Assembly (NCBI GenBank): GCA_030587435.1
Contig: JAUQZC010000184.1
Location: forward strand, 1 to 35,222
Direction of reading: 5' to 3'
Source: Candidatus Baldrarchaeota archaeon
GTDB taxonomy: Archaea; Asgardarchaeota; Baldrarchaeia; Baldrarchaeales; DXJG01
DNA: 35,222 nt
Numbering within the stretch: the first letter of the stretch is position 1; every line of letters begins with the position of its first letter. This document shows, piece after piece, positions 25,361 through 34,782 of this stretch. Below the pieces are notes generated by a model. The model made no database searches. It was not told where the DNA came from and saw only the letters and a program-made list of their open reading frames with translations. Both the position numbers and the translations under genes were made by a program.

Positions 25361-26664
25361 AAGACTGGTATGAAATCTACAAAAACACAATAATAGAAAC
25401 TCTCTCCAAAGAAGAAATCACAAAAACAATAAAGAAAGCAGCTCAAAAAATCACCGAGAACAGGGACAACGCTCTAAAACAAATAAAAAACGTAGAAGAA
25501 CTTCTTAAGAGAGTTAGAGAAATTAGGCAAAATGCAATTGACCAGCTTGAAACGCTTATCAAAGAAGTAAAAGAGAGCATAGAAGCTGTTGGAGGGACCT
25601 TTTACTTAGCGAAGACAGCAGAGGAAGCTAATAAAAAAGTTTTAGAAATTTGTGAAGAACATGAAGCAAAGCTAGTTGTAAAATCGAAATCAATGACCAC
25701 AGAGGAAATCTCTCTAAACGAATATCTAGAAAAACATAGCATAGAAGTTATAGAAACGGACCTAGGTGAATTTATAATTCAACAACTCGAAGAAAAACCC
25801 TCTCACTTCGTAGCACCCGCCATCCACATCCCAAGAGAAAAAATCTCAAAACTGTTCTCCAAACTTACGGGAGAAAAAATATCCCAAGAAATAACCGAAA
25901 TAACATTGGCGGCCCGGAAACTTTTAAGAGAGAAGTTCATAAAAGCAGATATCGGTATATCTGGTGCAAATGCCATTGCAGCAGACACCGGAACAATATT
26001 CCTAGTGACAAATGAGGGAAACGGAAGATTTGTAACAAACGCGCCTCCAGTTCACATATGCATAGCGGGAATAGAAAAAATAAACCCTACCATCGAAGAT
26101 GCCTTCATTATCACGCGAATTCTTCCCATCTACGCTACAGGGCAAACAATGACAAGTTATATATCGCTAATAACAGGCCCAAGTAGAACAGCAGACATAG
26201 AATTCACCACAACCATAGGAGTCCACGGACCAAAAGAACTACACCTAATACTATTAGACAACGGAAGAACAAACATGCTAAAAGACCCAGACTTCAAAGA
26301 AGCGCTTCAATGCATCCGATGTGGCAGCTGCCTCAATGTCTGCCCCGTATATCAAAGAATAGGAGGAACATACGGATACAAATACATCGGAGCAATCGGA
26401 ACCATCTATACAGCATTCACGCACGGAATGGAAAAGGCCGCAGGACCAGCATACACATGCACTCTCTGCGCAAAATGCACCCAAGCCTGTCCCTTAGAAC
26501 TTAACATACCGAAAATGGTAACAAAACTAAGAAGTAGACTACAAAAGGCAGGTTATACAGCACCACCACACCAAAAAGTTCTCACAAACATCCTCAACAC
26601 TGGAAACCCCTTTGGCGAACCCGAACAAACAAGAACAACATGGATGAAATGTGACTTACAATAA
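25357..26664 (+). CDS. LUD-domain protein with two [4Fe-4S] motifs (LutB-like)
   Basis: 435 residues from ATG 25357, which overlaps the lutA-like stop. The N-terminal coiled region (LLKRVREIRQNAIDQLETLI) precedes a LUD domain: KLVVKSKSMTTEEISLNEYL, ETDLGEFIIQQLEEKPSHFV, ISGANAIAADTGTIFLVTNE, and VGITGPSR-type ISLITGPSRTADIE. The C-terminal ferredoxin part has CIRCGSCLNVCPVY and CTLCAKCTQACPLEL. This matches LutB/YkgF, the iron-sulfur subunit of the cytoplasmic lactate oxidation complex. In archaea, substrate and acceptor are uncertain. The last ~400 nt are strongly A/C-biased. Confidence 0.88.
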   Translation: MKDWYEIYKNTIIETLSKEEITKTIKKAAQKITENRDNALKQIKNVEELLKRVREIRQNAIDQLETLIKEVKESIEAVGGTFYLAKTAEEANKKVLEICEEHEAKLVVKSKSMTTEEISLNEYLEKHSIEVIETDLGEFIIQQLEEKPSHFVAPAIHIPREKISKLFSKLTGEKISQEITEITLAARKLLREKFIKADIGISGANAIAADTGTIFLVTNEGNGRFVTNAPPVHICIAGIEKINPTIEDAFIITRILPIYATGQTMTSYISLITGPSRTADIEFTTTIGVHGPKELHLILLDNGRTNMLKDPDFKEALQCIRCGSCLNVCPVYQRIGGTYGYKYIGAIGTIYTAFTHGMEKAAGPAYTCTLCAKCTQACPLELNIPKMVTKLRSRLQKAGYTAPPHQKVLTNILNTGNPFGEPEQTRTTWMKCDLQ

Positions 26665-26810
26665 ATTACATAGCTTGATGGAGATTGGAAACAAACTATT
26701 TTGTTTACATTTTTAATCTTGGTGTCTCCGGTAATAAGTCAACACATGATACATTGAATGATAAATCATATCTCCTTACATTGCTTTTCATCCATATGGC
26801 TCTTTTGATT

Positions 26811-27893
26811 TCAAGCTTCTAAACCTATTTTTAGTAGTTCTTCTGCTATTTTATCCGCTGAATGTCGTTTAACAAATTCTTCTGCTCTCTTTAACGTTTC
26901 ACTTACTCTTCCCTCAAAAACATCCATTATTCTTGCTTCAAGCTCCATTAAATTCCTATACTTTATTACTTCCTTATCAAATGTGTAAAAATAGCCGACA
27001 TCCGAGCATAAAATAGGATTAAGAGACCCCATACATAGATGAGCAGTACTAGACACAGCTATATGCTTAGGATGCCCCCTGTTTAATAATATAGCATCAA
27101 TTGCCCCCAAATACTTATATAATTCCTCAATAGACGGCCTTCCCAACCTCACCTGTATAAATGGATACATCTGCCTAAGCTCTTTTAGCAACATAAATCT
27201 TTCAACATTCCTAACTAAACACAAATATATAAGAGATGGGTAACCTTCTTTTAAACTTCTAAGCATATGCAAAATTTCCTCTATGCCATAAAACCTCCCA
27301 AAAGTAAAAATGATTTTACCATCTTCAGGTAGTCCAATTTCCTTCCTCAGATTCACCTTATCTCCTTTTTTTATCGGATGGCAGGGAAAAGGAACAATGT
27401 GAATTTTCTCCGCTGGAAAGACCTTAGAAAACAGTTTCTTAAATCTTTCATCAAAAACTGCAATAGCATCCCAGTCAAACTTAGAAAAATAAGGATTCAC
27501 AGGTAAAATTCCTTCATGTAAAATCGCAACAGTTTTCGCCTTTCTCTTAATCTTCGGGAAAATCTCAAGCAATTTACCAAGAGGTATAGAAGTTGGCTTC
27601 TCAACCATCAACACATCATAATCCGATTCGAGAATAGGCGTAGGATCCAAGTAGAAAGAATTAAGAAGCTCCTCATCACTATATCGATCACCATACCTTA
27701 GAAAAGAAAAATTCCTCACCACAAACTCCTCATCCCGCGAAAAGAAAAAATAAGTCCTACGATCTTCATAGCACCGCGGAGCAAAAACAATCAATTCATG
27801 CCCCCGCCTCAACAAAGCCCTCCCAATAAGTTCAGCGTGAATAGACACCCCACAACACGCACCCCAACTAGAAATCAAAGCCACCTTCACCAC
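26811..27893 (-). CDS. Glycosyltransferase, GT4-like (GT-B fold)
   Basis: 360 residues. The N-terminal Rossmann half opens VKVALISSWGACCGVSIHAE, like the G-x-x-x-H(A)x-x-L start of GT4 enzymes, followed by LLRRGHELIVFAP. The C-terminal half has IIFTFGRFYGIEEILHMLRS, RNVERFMLLKEL and RLGRPSIEELYKYLGAIDAI. An E-x7-E motif is not clean: CMGSLNPILCSDVGYF stands where EAMAxGxPVI is usual. It transfers a sugar from a nucleotide donor, possibly to a surface glycan. It is a single-gene unit. The coding strand runs T/G-rich at the start and A-rich at the end. Confidence 0.8.
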   Translation of the reverse strand: MVKVALISSWGACCGVSIHAELIGRALLRRGHELIVFAPRCYEDRRTYFFFSRDEEFVVRNFSFLRYGDRYSDEELLNSFYLDPTPILESDYDVLMVEKPTSIPLGKLLEIFPKIKRKAKTVAILHEGILPVNPYFSKFDWDAIAVFDERFKKLFSKVFPAEKIHIVPFPCHPIKKGDKVNLRKEIGLPEDGKIIFTFGRFYGIEEILHMLRSLKEGYPSLIYLCLVRNVERFMLLKELRQMYPFIQVRLGRPSIEELYKYLGAIDAILLNRGHPKHIAVSSTAHLCMGSLNPILCSDVGYFYTFDKEVIKYRNLMELEARIMDVFEGRVSETLKRAEEFVKRHSADKIAEELLKIGLEA

Positions 27894-28278
27894 ACAATCC
27901 CCCCATACAAATATCTCACCCCAAAATTTTATAAACCTTCGGACTAAAAACCGCTAACAACACCAAAACCAAACACGCTGCAACCAGTCAACTAAAAATA
28001 AAAATTAAATAAACTAGCAAAATAAAGAAAAATATCCCATACCTCATACATACACCATACAAGAAGACATTCAACTTCCAAAAATACGATACAACTTAAA
28101 ACTCCACCCTATTGTCTAAAATCGCATCCCCCGCAAACTTTTTAAATCAAACCCACAATAAAAATATAGCCGCTAGAACACTCTAAATACCACAAAAAGC
28201 CTAAACAACAAACAAAAACAGTAAAAAACTAAAATCATAATAAATTCTAAAAAACCATACACAAAACAATAATAATAA
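27894..28278. other. A/C-rich intergenic tract, no gene seen
   Basis: The plus strand is almost free of G and poor in T through this gap, continuing the A/C-rich plus strand of the glycosyltransferase 5' end (27650-27893). There is no ORF or hairpin of note. AT-rich DNA near 28228-28262 may be the tRNA-Gly promoter. Confidence 0.4.
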
Positions 28279-28356
28279 GCGGGGCTAGTCTAGCCTGGAC
28301 TAGGACGTCGGCCTTCCAAGCCGATAACCCGGGTTCAAATCCCGGGCCCCGCACCA
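28279..28356 (+). tRNA. tRNA-Gly(TCC), no intron
   Basis: The acceptor GCGGGGC pairs with GCCCCGC, the discriminator is A and CCA is encoded. The anticodon stem-loop TCGGC-CTTCCAA-GCCGA gives TCC. The T arm is CCGGG-TTCAAAT-CCCGG. It is 78 nt including CCA. It is the only one of the four complete tRNA genes here without introns. Confidence 0.96.
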
Positions 28357-28748
28357 CCAAATTTCGCCTTCATTTTCATGTTTAATTGTGTTTTAGAGCT
28401 TTTGAGTTAAGAGAATTTTCTGAGAAGTTAAATGGAGCCGAAACAAGGTATTTTGAATAGAGATGCAGAACCTTTCCAATCAATTATGTTTCAAGTTCAC
28501 CTAGATTACATGTTGCCGATAAAAATAATGTTGATATATAAATACGCAATAAAAGTATCAGATTAACAGTGTTATACCTAAATTTTGTCCTTTACCTTTA
28601 CGTAGAGCAACATTTAGAAATGACATAGAAGCAGGTATCGATGAATATTAGTCCTAGTTCTTGCTAGTTTTTGACTTGTTATTTTTTAGTCGAAAATTTC
28701 TTTTTAAGTAAAATGTTTCCATAGGTTTTTGATCGGCTTGTCTTAAGC
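28357..28748. other. Intergenic, no gene seen
   Basis: AT-rich DNA with only short broken frames between tRNA-Gly and the exported-protein gene. I find no RNA structure, repeat or mobile-element end here. Confidence 0.4.
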
Positions 28749-28757
28749 GTATATAAA
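28749..28757 (+). promoter_or_regulatory. TATA box of the exported-protein/membrane-protein/HEAT unit
   Basis: GTATATAAA about 50 nt before the chosen ATG at 28808. Transcription would begin near 28780, giving a short leader that includes the GGAG ribosome site at 28800-28803. Confidence 0.5.
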
Positions 28758-28807
28758 CTTTGCTGCTTGACATGTTAATGTGGGACGTAGTGAGGGTGTG
28801 GAGCAGA

Positions 28808-30022
28808 ATGAAAGTAAAATCGTTAATATTAATTTTAATGATCGTTTTAATGGAGTTTTCAACAGTTGGATTAATGACTATGGGTGAAAGTAAAGTTTTA
28901 GAAGAACTTTCAAAGATTCATGTACCGAGGATATCGACTAACGGTTTAGATCCACGTTTTAAAGAGTTTAGGAACGGTACACCTGTAACAGTTTGGGAAG
29001 AACAAATTATTAGCAAGGTAACAATATCTCCACTTAGTGGTACCCTAGATATTGGCGAAGGCATCAAATTAAGTTCAGATATTGATGAAAACTGGGTTAC
29101 TGGGCTGAATGCAACAGGTTATTTAAGTGAAAACCTTGAAGAAATTTATGAAAACTCCATAAATAACATTAATGGCACAGGTGTGCTTGTTTTAGCGTTC
29201 TTAGTGACTGATGTTGAGGTTTTGAATGAATCGTTGTTTTGTGATGAGCGTGTTCGGATTGTTGTTGATGAGGTTTTAAGGTTTGTGGAGGAGGTTGGTG
29301 ATGCTTCTATAGTTTTGGCTGGGAATTATTGTACTGCGGTGAATTTGATGTATTTGTTAAGGTTGGCTGAGTTGGATCGCAGAGTTGGGGAGGTTTATTT
29401 GATTGTTTTAACTCATGGAGTTTTAAATGAAACTTTGCATGTTCATGGAATGTTAATGCATGGAGAAAACAGCGTAGCTGTCGTCAACGGCGAAACCTTA
29501 AGATATTTGGCGGACACGTTGAGGGTAAAGCGTTTAGGTAAGCTTAGGTTTGTTTACTTGCCTTTCTGTAACATGGGCAAAGAGAGAAAAATCTACGATA
29601 ACAGTTCTGTTGTGTGGTTTTTTGAGAAGTTTAGTGATGCGGCAATATTGACTTACGATGGAGAAGCGTATTTGAATGGAGAATATATTTGCTCTGTTCA
29701 AAGCGTTTTGTCTTCCGGAGTCTACGAACTTGTTGAAGAACACGTGTACTTACCTGTTAAGGTTATTGATAACTTCACTGGTGAGACTGTTGATGGTTAT
29801 GTTGAATTTAGGGTTATGGATGAAATTAAGGAGCTGAATTCTACCGTTAATCCCTATGAGATTTACGATGATGAAAACAATGTAACTTTAGGGTTTAGAC
29901 TTGGGCGGAGAACCAGTTCTAGAGGTGTTTATAAGGTTACCGTCCATAGAAAGAATGTTAGAGCAGTGATTTACCGTGGAATTCCTCCAAAAAGCTACAC
30001 AAGAAAAAATTTAAACGTATAA
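28808..30022 (+). CDS. Predicted exported protein with caspase/CHAT-like His-Cys pair
   Basis: 404 residues from ATG 28808, chosen for GGAG upstream and because a signal-like hydrophobic segment follows (MKVKSLILILMIVLMEFSTV). Several N-x-S/T sites fit an outside location. Residues ~125-285 alternate strands and helices with VYLIVLTHG (His203) and, 50 residues on, LRFVYLPFCNMG (Cys254), then WFFEKFSDAAILTYDG. A hydrophobic strand ending in HG and another ending in C-x-x-G is the clan CD (caspase, gingipain, CHAT) pattern. The end (VKVIDNFTGETVDGYVEFRV then GVYKVTVHRKNVRAVIYRGI) looks like a beta-sandwich. The frame stops 4 nt after a double slippery heptamer, and the -1 frame continues. The protease role is inferred, not proven. 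Confidence 0.6.
   Translation: MKVKSLILILMIVLMEFSTVGLMTMGESKVLEELSKIHVPRISTNGLDPRFKEFRNGTPVTVWEEQIISKVTISPLSGTLDIGEGIKLSSDIDENWVTGLNATGYLSENLEEIYENSINNINGTGVLVLAFLVTDVEVLNESLFCDERVRIVVDEVLRFVEEVGDASIVLAGNYCTAVNLMYLLRLAELDRRVGEVYLIVLTHGVLNETLHVHGMLMHGENSVAVVNGETLRYLADTLRVKRLGKLRFVYLPFCNMGKERKIYDNSSVVWFFEKFSDAAILTYDGEAYLNGEYICSVQSVLSSGVYELVEEHVYLPVKVIDNFTGETVDGYVEFRVMDEIKELNSTVNPYEIYDDENNVTLGFRLGRRTSSRGVYKVTVHRKNVRAVIYRGIPPKSYTRKNLNV
30004..30016 (+). promoter_or_regulatory. Candidate programmed -1 frameshift site, A AAA AAT TTA AAC
   Basis: In the zero frame the codons are AGA AAA AAT TTA AAC GTA TAA. Two overlapping X XXY YYZ heptamers are in phase: A AAA AAT (30004-30010) and T TTA AAC (30010-30016), just before the stop at 30020. 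A -1 slip enters a frame open from 29962 to 33156. That frame has no ATG, GTG or TTG until 30328, although its residues look like real protein. A joined product would have about 1,449 residues. A single-base indel in the A-run is the plain alternative. I see no strong downstream pseudoknot. Confidence 0.5.
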
Positions 30023-30327
30023 TCTACGGAATCCCACCAAGATGCAAAACGTTTGGCAAAGCACGTAAAATTTCGAAAATATGTTTTAAACATAAAACTA
30101 GAAGCATACCTGTCATTGCTGGAAGATTTTGGCGTCCACCAAAAGCCGAAAGAAAATATTTTGGAAATAGTTTTGACGGGAGACTTAGGGCTAGTATTGA
30201 TGAGGTTAAGAAAGCAATTTCGCTTGTTGATGAGATTTTCGATGCAATTTACAAAAATTACTACGGAATTAAGTCTGCGATTTATAGGTGGATTGACAAA
30301 ACTTTTAATGCCCCTTGGAGCAAATGG

Positions 30328-33156
30328 ATGCGCAACCCAGTAAAATCAGCTTTGGATAAATCTGTTTTTCGCGGCGCAAACTTCCTAATAAAATTTGCAA
30401 AACAATATTTGAAAACAATTACTTGCATTGCCTATCATTTAAAAAACGCTGGTAAGAGCTTAGGTGAACTTGTCGCTGCTTTGATAATTGCTGCAATAGC
30501 GAAATTCGCGAAAGGAATATTAAAATATTTCTCTTGGACATTAGATAAGCTTCTAAAAACATTGTCAAATGTTTTAGGCACAGATCTAAGCTGGGTTAAG
30601 AAAATTCTAGATGGCTGGATTGACCCGACTGTAAAGTTTTTGGATAACGCTGTCGCTTACAGTGAGGCAACGTTTAAATCTGCTGCTCGAAAATTCGCAG
30701 AAACAATAATAAAGCCATTTAATTGGATATGGAACCAGATAAAGAGTTTATTTGATACGTTATGGTCTAGTTTCGTTGATTTCTCTATTGACAACTATTT
30801 GACCTTGGCTTATTTATTAAGCGAACTTGTAGTTGAAGGGAAGCTTTCCGAAAAATTTGTAAAATCCATTATGAACATTGCCGGAAAAATTTTAGACTTC
30901 ATATTAAGTCTACAGCCAACAGAAAAGAAACTACACTCCTGGCTTAAAATATACAATGTTTGGCTGACAGCAGCCATCATAGCAGGTAAAATGAGAATAA
31001 AAACACCTGAATCGTGGAAAACAATTGCAAGCAGAGACGCAGAAAAAAGTAATAAAATAGCAAATGGAAGAGTTGAAGACCTCTACAAAATCCTATACGA
31101 TATACTCGAAAGCAAAGTTAAACATACAAACCTACTAAGAATGGACGATATAATGATCGTATTCAGAGAAGGATTATCAGATATGAAATGGCGTGACGCC
31201 CAATTCCCAGGAGAAATGATTGGAAGAATAGAGAAGATTGTTGTAAACAAAGAACTTAGCGAAAAACTCGAAAAAGGTATAAAACTTGTAGAATATGATA
31301 AAAACGGTAAAATTAAGAAAATTATACTAGATTATCAAGGTGGCACAAGCAGGAGGTTTTACTACTGGTTTGGGGAAATAAACGTCATTCAAGTAGTACA
31401 TACACACATTGAAGGAAGACCTGTTGCTTTTGCAATTGTTTGGGAAGGATACTTAAACTGGTTTACAGATCCCGATGAGAACAAAAATCTTAGAAATGCA
31501 AAAGAAAAACATTTTGAAGGAAAGATTAAGAATGGAATACTTTACGGAAAAGATGGAGATCCAAGAGCATTAATGAGCAAATTTATACCTTGTAAAGTTG
31601 AGACAGAAGACTTCACACTAAAAGGCTACAGAATAGTACTAGGACTAAAAATAAAAGTAACACCTAGTCCAGAAGGACTTAACGTCGATACGCCAGGGAA
31701 GCAATTTAATGAAAACTATGGAAAGTTAATTCCTACCGAACTAGTTTGGAAATTAATTAAGAGTAATCCAGAACTTAAAAGAGAATTTGAGGAAAAGAAA
31801 TGTGTGGAATTCTTTTATAGATTTGATGGCGGCCTAAAGCTTGAAGATGGAACACTAGGCAAAAACTGGATAAGCAAAACAGAGAAAATAAAACAACTAA
31901 TGAAAATGCAAGCAGACTTCTGGAACAAATATGTAAATAAATACAAGACCGAGAAAGGCAAGATGCCAAGCTTTTTCGACACTATAGCTCAATCAATTTT
32001 TGAAATACATCCCATAGCAATCAATGACAATGTTGAAATGGTTATAAAGCTATGCGACCCACCATTCCTCAATGAAGTTGCATTAGCACACACGGAATTA
32101 ACCCTAGTACTAGAAAAAACAATAGAAAGACTAGAAATCGAAAACCTAAACGAACAAAAGAACTCCGCTGAAAAAACAAAGTTACAAGTAGAAAGTTATA
32201 TCAAAGAAAACTTCGGAGACTTCTACGAAAAGATCCACAAAGAACTTCTACCAGCAATCAAAGGAAAAGAGAAGGAATACAGAAAAAACTTGGAAACGGC
32301 GAAAACATCTGAAGAAATTAGGGATATAACAAAATCATTTAAGGAGGCTGTCAATGAAAGAAGTAAAGAAATCCTTGATGATAGTGGTTCATGGGACTAC
32401 GAGCTGCTTGATAACTTAAGGAAGGAGAACGCTGAATTGAGAAGTGAAGTAAGAAAGAATATTTATGAAAAAGGTTTGGCAAAACTCGATGAAAATATCG
32501 GAGAAACTTTTATCGAGCTGCCAACTAAGCCACCAGAAAGCGGAGTAATACAAAATCTAAAACATGTAGAGAAGACTTTAAAATCAGAGAAAGTAAAAAG
32601 TGTTTATAAGAAAATTCTTGGAAAAGCATGTAACATGGGTACATCAATCACATTTATTGTTATTTTTGTAACAGCAAGCTTCCTCGGAACCAAGTTTGGT
32701 ATGGAAATTTATAGCATCTTGCCAAACAAAATAAAAAGTACTTTAAAATCTGGCTCAGGAAAATTCAAGGTTTACATGCTACTAGCATGTGTCAGCTACG
32801 CTTTAGTGAACGTGGACGACTACCAAGACTTTGCAAAATTCATTAAACGAGTAAAAGATGAAGGAACACTAAAAGACATTACAAAAGTCCTATTACAAAC
32901 GTTTCTAGGCTGCCTACTAAACGGCATACTAATAGGAATGCTTATGGAAGACAACAACATAATTTTAGCCGATGAAATAATACCCTACATCGCAGAAACC
33001 ATATTCGGAAAAAACGCGTGGATATTCGAAAAAATCATGTGGCCAATCATCGACACAACCATCCAAGTCTTTGGAAACGGAGGACCAATAATGTACCTAA
33101 CAGGAACCGCAATCGGAACCATAGTAACACAAATACTACAAAAAACAATAAACTAA
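30328..33156 (+). CDS. Large helical membrane-associated protein, family not recognised; frame extends upstream to 29962
   Basis: 942 residues from ATG 30328, with GGAG seven nt upstream. However, about 120 sense codons precede it in frame without a start codon: IIYGIPPRCKTFGKARKISK, then VIAGRFWRPPKAERKYFGNS, DEVKKAISLVDEIFDAIYKN. They open with a near copy of the IYRGIPPKSYTRK end of the previous ORF, so the gene probably continues from it. It is mostly long amphipathic helices, with hydrophobic LVAALIIAAIAKFAKGI near residue 50, a soluble middle with QGGTSRRFYYWFGEINVIQV, a coiled-coil stretch, and about four membrane segments at the end (near 770-790, 812-829, 855-873, 920-938). No catalytic motif is seen. 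The last 150 nt are A/C-rich. Confidence 0.75.
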   Translation: MRNPVKSALDKSVFRGANFLIKFAKQYLKTITCIAYHLKNAGKSLGELVAALIIAAIAKFAKGILKYFSWTLDKLLKTLSNVLGTDLSWVKKILDGWIDPTVKFLDNAVAYSEATFKSAARKFAETIIKPFNWIWNQIKSLFDTLWSSFVDFSIDNYLTLAYLLSELVVEGKLSEKFVKSIMNIAGKILDFILSLQPTEKKLHSWLKIYNVWLTAAIIAGKMRIKTPESWKTIASRDAEKSNKIANGRVEDLYKILYDILESKVKHTNLLRMDDIMIVFREGLSDMKWRDAQFPGEMIGRIEKIVVNKELSEKLEKGIKLVEYDKNGKIKKIILDYQGGTSRRFYYWFGEINVIQVVHTHIEGRPVAFAIVWEGYLNWFTDPDENKNLRNAKEKHFEGKIKNGILYGKDGDPRALMSKFIPCKVETEDFTLKGYRIVLGLKIKVTPSPEGLNVDTPGKQFNENYGKLIPTELVWKLIKSNPELKREFEEKKCVEFFYRFDGGLKLEDGTLGKNWISKTEKIKQLMKMQADFWNKYVNKYKTEKGKMPSFFDTIAQSIFEIHPIAINDNVEMVIKLCDPPFLNEVALAHTELTLVLEKTIERLEIENLNEQKNSAEKTKLQVESYIKENFGDFYEKIHKELLPAIKGKEKEYRKNLETAKTSEEIRDITKSFKEAVNERSKEILDDSGSWDYELLDNLRKENAELRSEVRKNIYEKGLAKLDENIGETFIELPTKPPESGVIQNLKHVEKTLKSEKVKSVYKKILGKACNMGTSITFIVIFVTASFLGTKFGMEIYSILPNKIKSTLKSGSGKFKVYMLLACVSYALVNVDDYQDFAKFIKRVKDEGTLKDITKVLLQTFLGCLLNGILIGMLMEDNNIILADEIIPYIAETIFGKNAWIFEKIMWPIIDTTIQVFGNGGPIMYLTGTAIGTIVTQILQKTIN

Positions 33157-33170
33157 CAAAAGGTGACAAA

Positions 33171-34490
33171 ATGAATAAAAACAAAATAGAAGAAAAAATA
33201 GAGGAAATATTGAGAAACTTAGATAATGTTAACGTTGATGTACGTGAAAAAGCAGCCAGCAACCTTAAAGACATAAAATATGACCTTTTAAAGTATATGG
33301 ATTTAAGCTTGCTGAAAAAGGTTGTACCAAAACTAATGGAAAAATTAGATGATCCAAGCGACAAGGTCCGCTATTATATCGCATGGACTCTTGAAAGCAT
33401 CTCATCAAAATTCCCAGAGCTATTTAAAGATAAGATAGTAGAGTTAATGAAGAAGTTAAATAGACCATGTAAGGAACCTTATAGGATATACGACCGTAAC
33501 AGTCATGACGAGGTTTATTTTCCTAATAGATGTCAACACGCCCGTTACTGGATGTCACAAATTCTTAAAAACGTTTCAAAGAATTTTCCAGAATTGTTTA
33601 AGGATAAAATACCGAAGCTAATAAAGTTGTTACACGATTCAAATGACGAAGTTCGTATCAATGCAGCATATATCCTTGGGAATATTGGAGAAAAATATCC
33701 AGAACTAATCAAAGATGCAATACCAAGATTAATGGAACACATATATGGCTATGAAGACATCTGCTATAGCGCGCTTGTAGCTTTGTGGAAGGTTGCAGAG
33801 AAGTACATAGATGTCTTCAAAGACAAAATAGACGACTTAATAGAAAGATTAGAATGGTTTAGCACAAGTGAAGATATCCCTGAAACAATAGCAGACCTCC
33901 TTCACATCATTTGGAAAAAATATCCAAAACTAGTTAAAGAAAAAATAAAAAAACTAGGAAAAGATTTAGACGAATGTAAAGCAGCCGCTTTACGCGCCAT
34001 TGCATACGAACATCCAGAACTTATTTTTGAACTAATACCGAAGCTTAAGAAAGCATTAAATGATCCATATGAGCTTATTCGTGAACGTGCCGCCGCAACC
34101 TTAGGAAACATCGGCATGAAATATCCTCAACTAATTGAAGACATCATACCGAAATTAGTGGAACTACTAATTGATGAAGATCCCGATGTTCGTGAAGTAA
34201 CGTACAATGTTCTCGACGACCTCATAAGAAAACAGCCAAAAACAATTGAAAAAATAATACCCAAACTAAAAGAAATAACACTCAGAGTGATCACAGAAAC
34301 CAACACATTCGAAGAATATTACCTCGAAAACTTAACCCGCCTCATAAAACAAACAATTATAAAGAAAGATCCTAGGGCAGCCAAGGACCTAATATCAAAA
34401 CTGACAGAAAAACTAAATCACCCAAGCGAAGAAGTACGCAAAAGAGCCACAGAGACCCTAAAAGAAATCGGAGAAGCCAAAAATAATTAA
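33171..34490 (+). CDS. HEAT-repeat protein
   Basis: 439 residues from ATG 33171, with AGGTGA upstream, 14 nt after the membrane-protein stop; the open frame upstream of this is an A/C-rich artefact. About nine to ten HEAT repeats of 37-40 residues follow the pattern P-E-L-x-K-D-x-I-P-K-L-x-x-L-L-x-D, D-x-V-R-x-x-A-A, L-x-x-I-G. Examples are FPELFKDKIPKLIKLLHDSN, YPELIKDAIPRLMEHIYGYE and YPQLIEDIIPKLVELLIDED. It has no signal or membrane segment, so it is a cytoplasmic scaffold. Gene order suggests it binds the cytoplasmic side of the upstream membrane protein. A decayed paralogue of its second half lies at 10994-11714. Confidence 0.88.
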   Translation: MNKNKIEEKIEEILRNLDNVNVDVREKAASNLKDIKYDLLKYMDLSLLKKVVPKLMEKLDDPSDKVRYYIAWTLESISSKFPELFKDKIVELMKKLNRPCKEPYRIYDRNSHDEVYFPNRCQHARYWMSQILKNVSKNFPELFKDKIPKLIKLLHDSNDEVRINAAYILGNIGEKYPELIKDAIPRLMEHIYGYEDICYSALVALWKVAEKYIDVFKDKIDDLIERLEWFSTSEDIPETIADLLHIIWKKYPKLVKEKIKKLGKDLDECKAAALRAIAYEHPELIFELIPKLKKALNDPYELIRERAAATLGNIGMKYPQLIEDIIPKLVELLIDEDPDVREVTYNVLDDLIRKQPKTIEKIIPKLKEITLRVITETNTFEEYYLENLTRLIKQTIIKKDPRAAKDLISKLTEKLNHPSEEVRKRATETLKEIGEAKNN

Positions 34491-34782
34491 AAACAAAAAT
34501 AAAACCAATAAAAACTAAACGCCCCCCTCTCAGAGTTCATCAAGAAAATGTCAAAGCCACCCAAAATAGACCAACCATCCAAAATAACATATATTCCCAT
34601 TTACCCACAACCATCAAAAGACCCCTTCCTTTTAATAGAAATTCAAAAACAAAAACACAAATTTACCAAAGAAAACACAGTAAAACAAAGTCTCAAAATT
34701 TCCAAAACTAGACAAAATACACCATCCCATTCAGAAACCCAGATCACATCCATAAACATCAAAAGAAAAAGAAAATCAATGA
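34491..34782. other. A/C-rich tract downstream of the HEAT gene, no gene seen
   Basis: Nearly G-free on the plus strand, continuing the A/C bias of the HEAT gene end. Frames that stay open here do so because such composition lacks stop codons. I see no RNA or mobile-element feature before the tRNA-Gly fragment. Confidence 0.4.

Noticed and set aside
30053..30343. Plus-strand 96-codon ORF between the exported-protein and membrane-protein ORFs
   Set aside because: It is in a different frame from the continuous frame (29962-33156), which reads far better as protein and shares a repeated GIPP segment with the upstream ORF. This ORF is a shadow.
33018..33170. 51-codon N-terminal extension of the HEAT protein
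   Set aside because: It overlaps the end of the membrane-protein gene, is A/C-biased low-complexity sequence, and a clear AGGTGA precedes ATG 33171.
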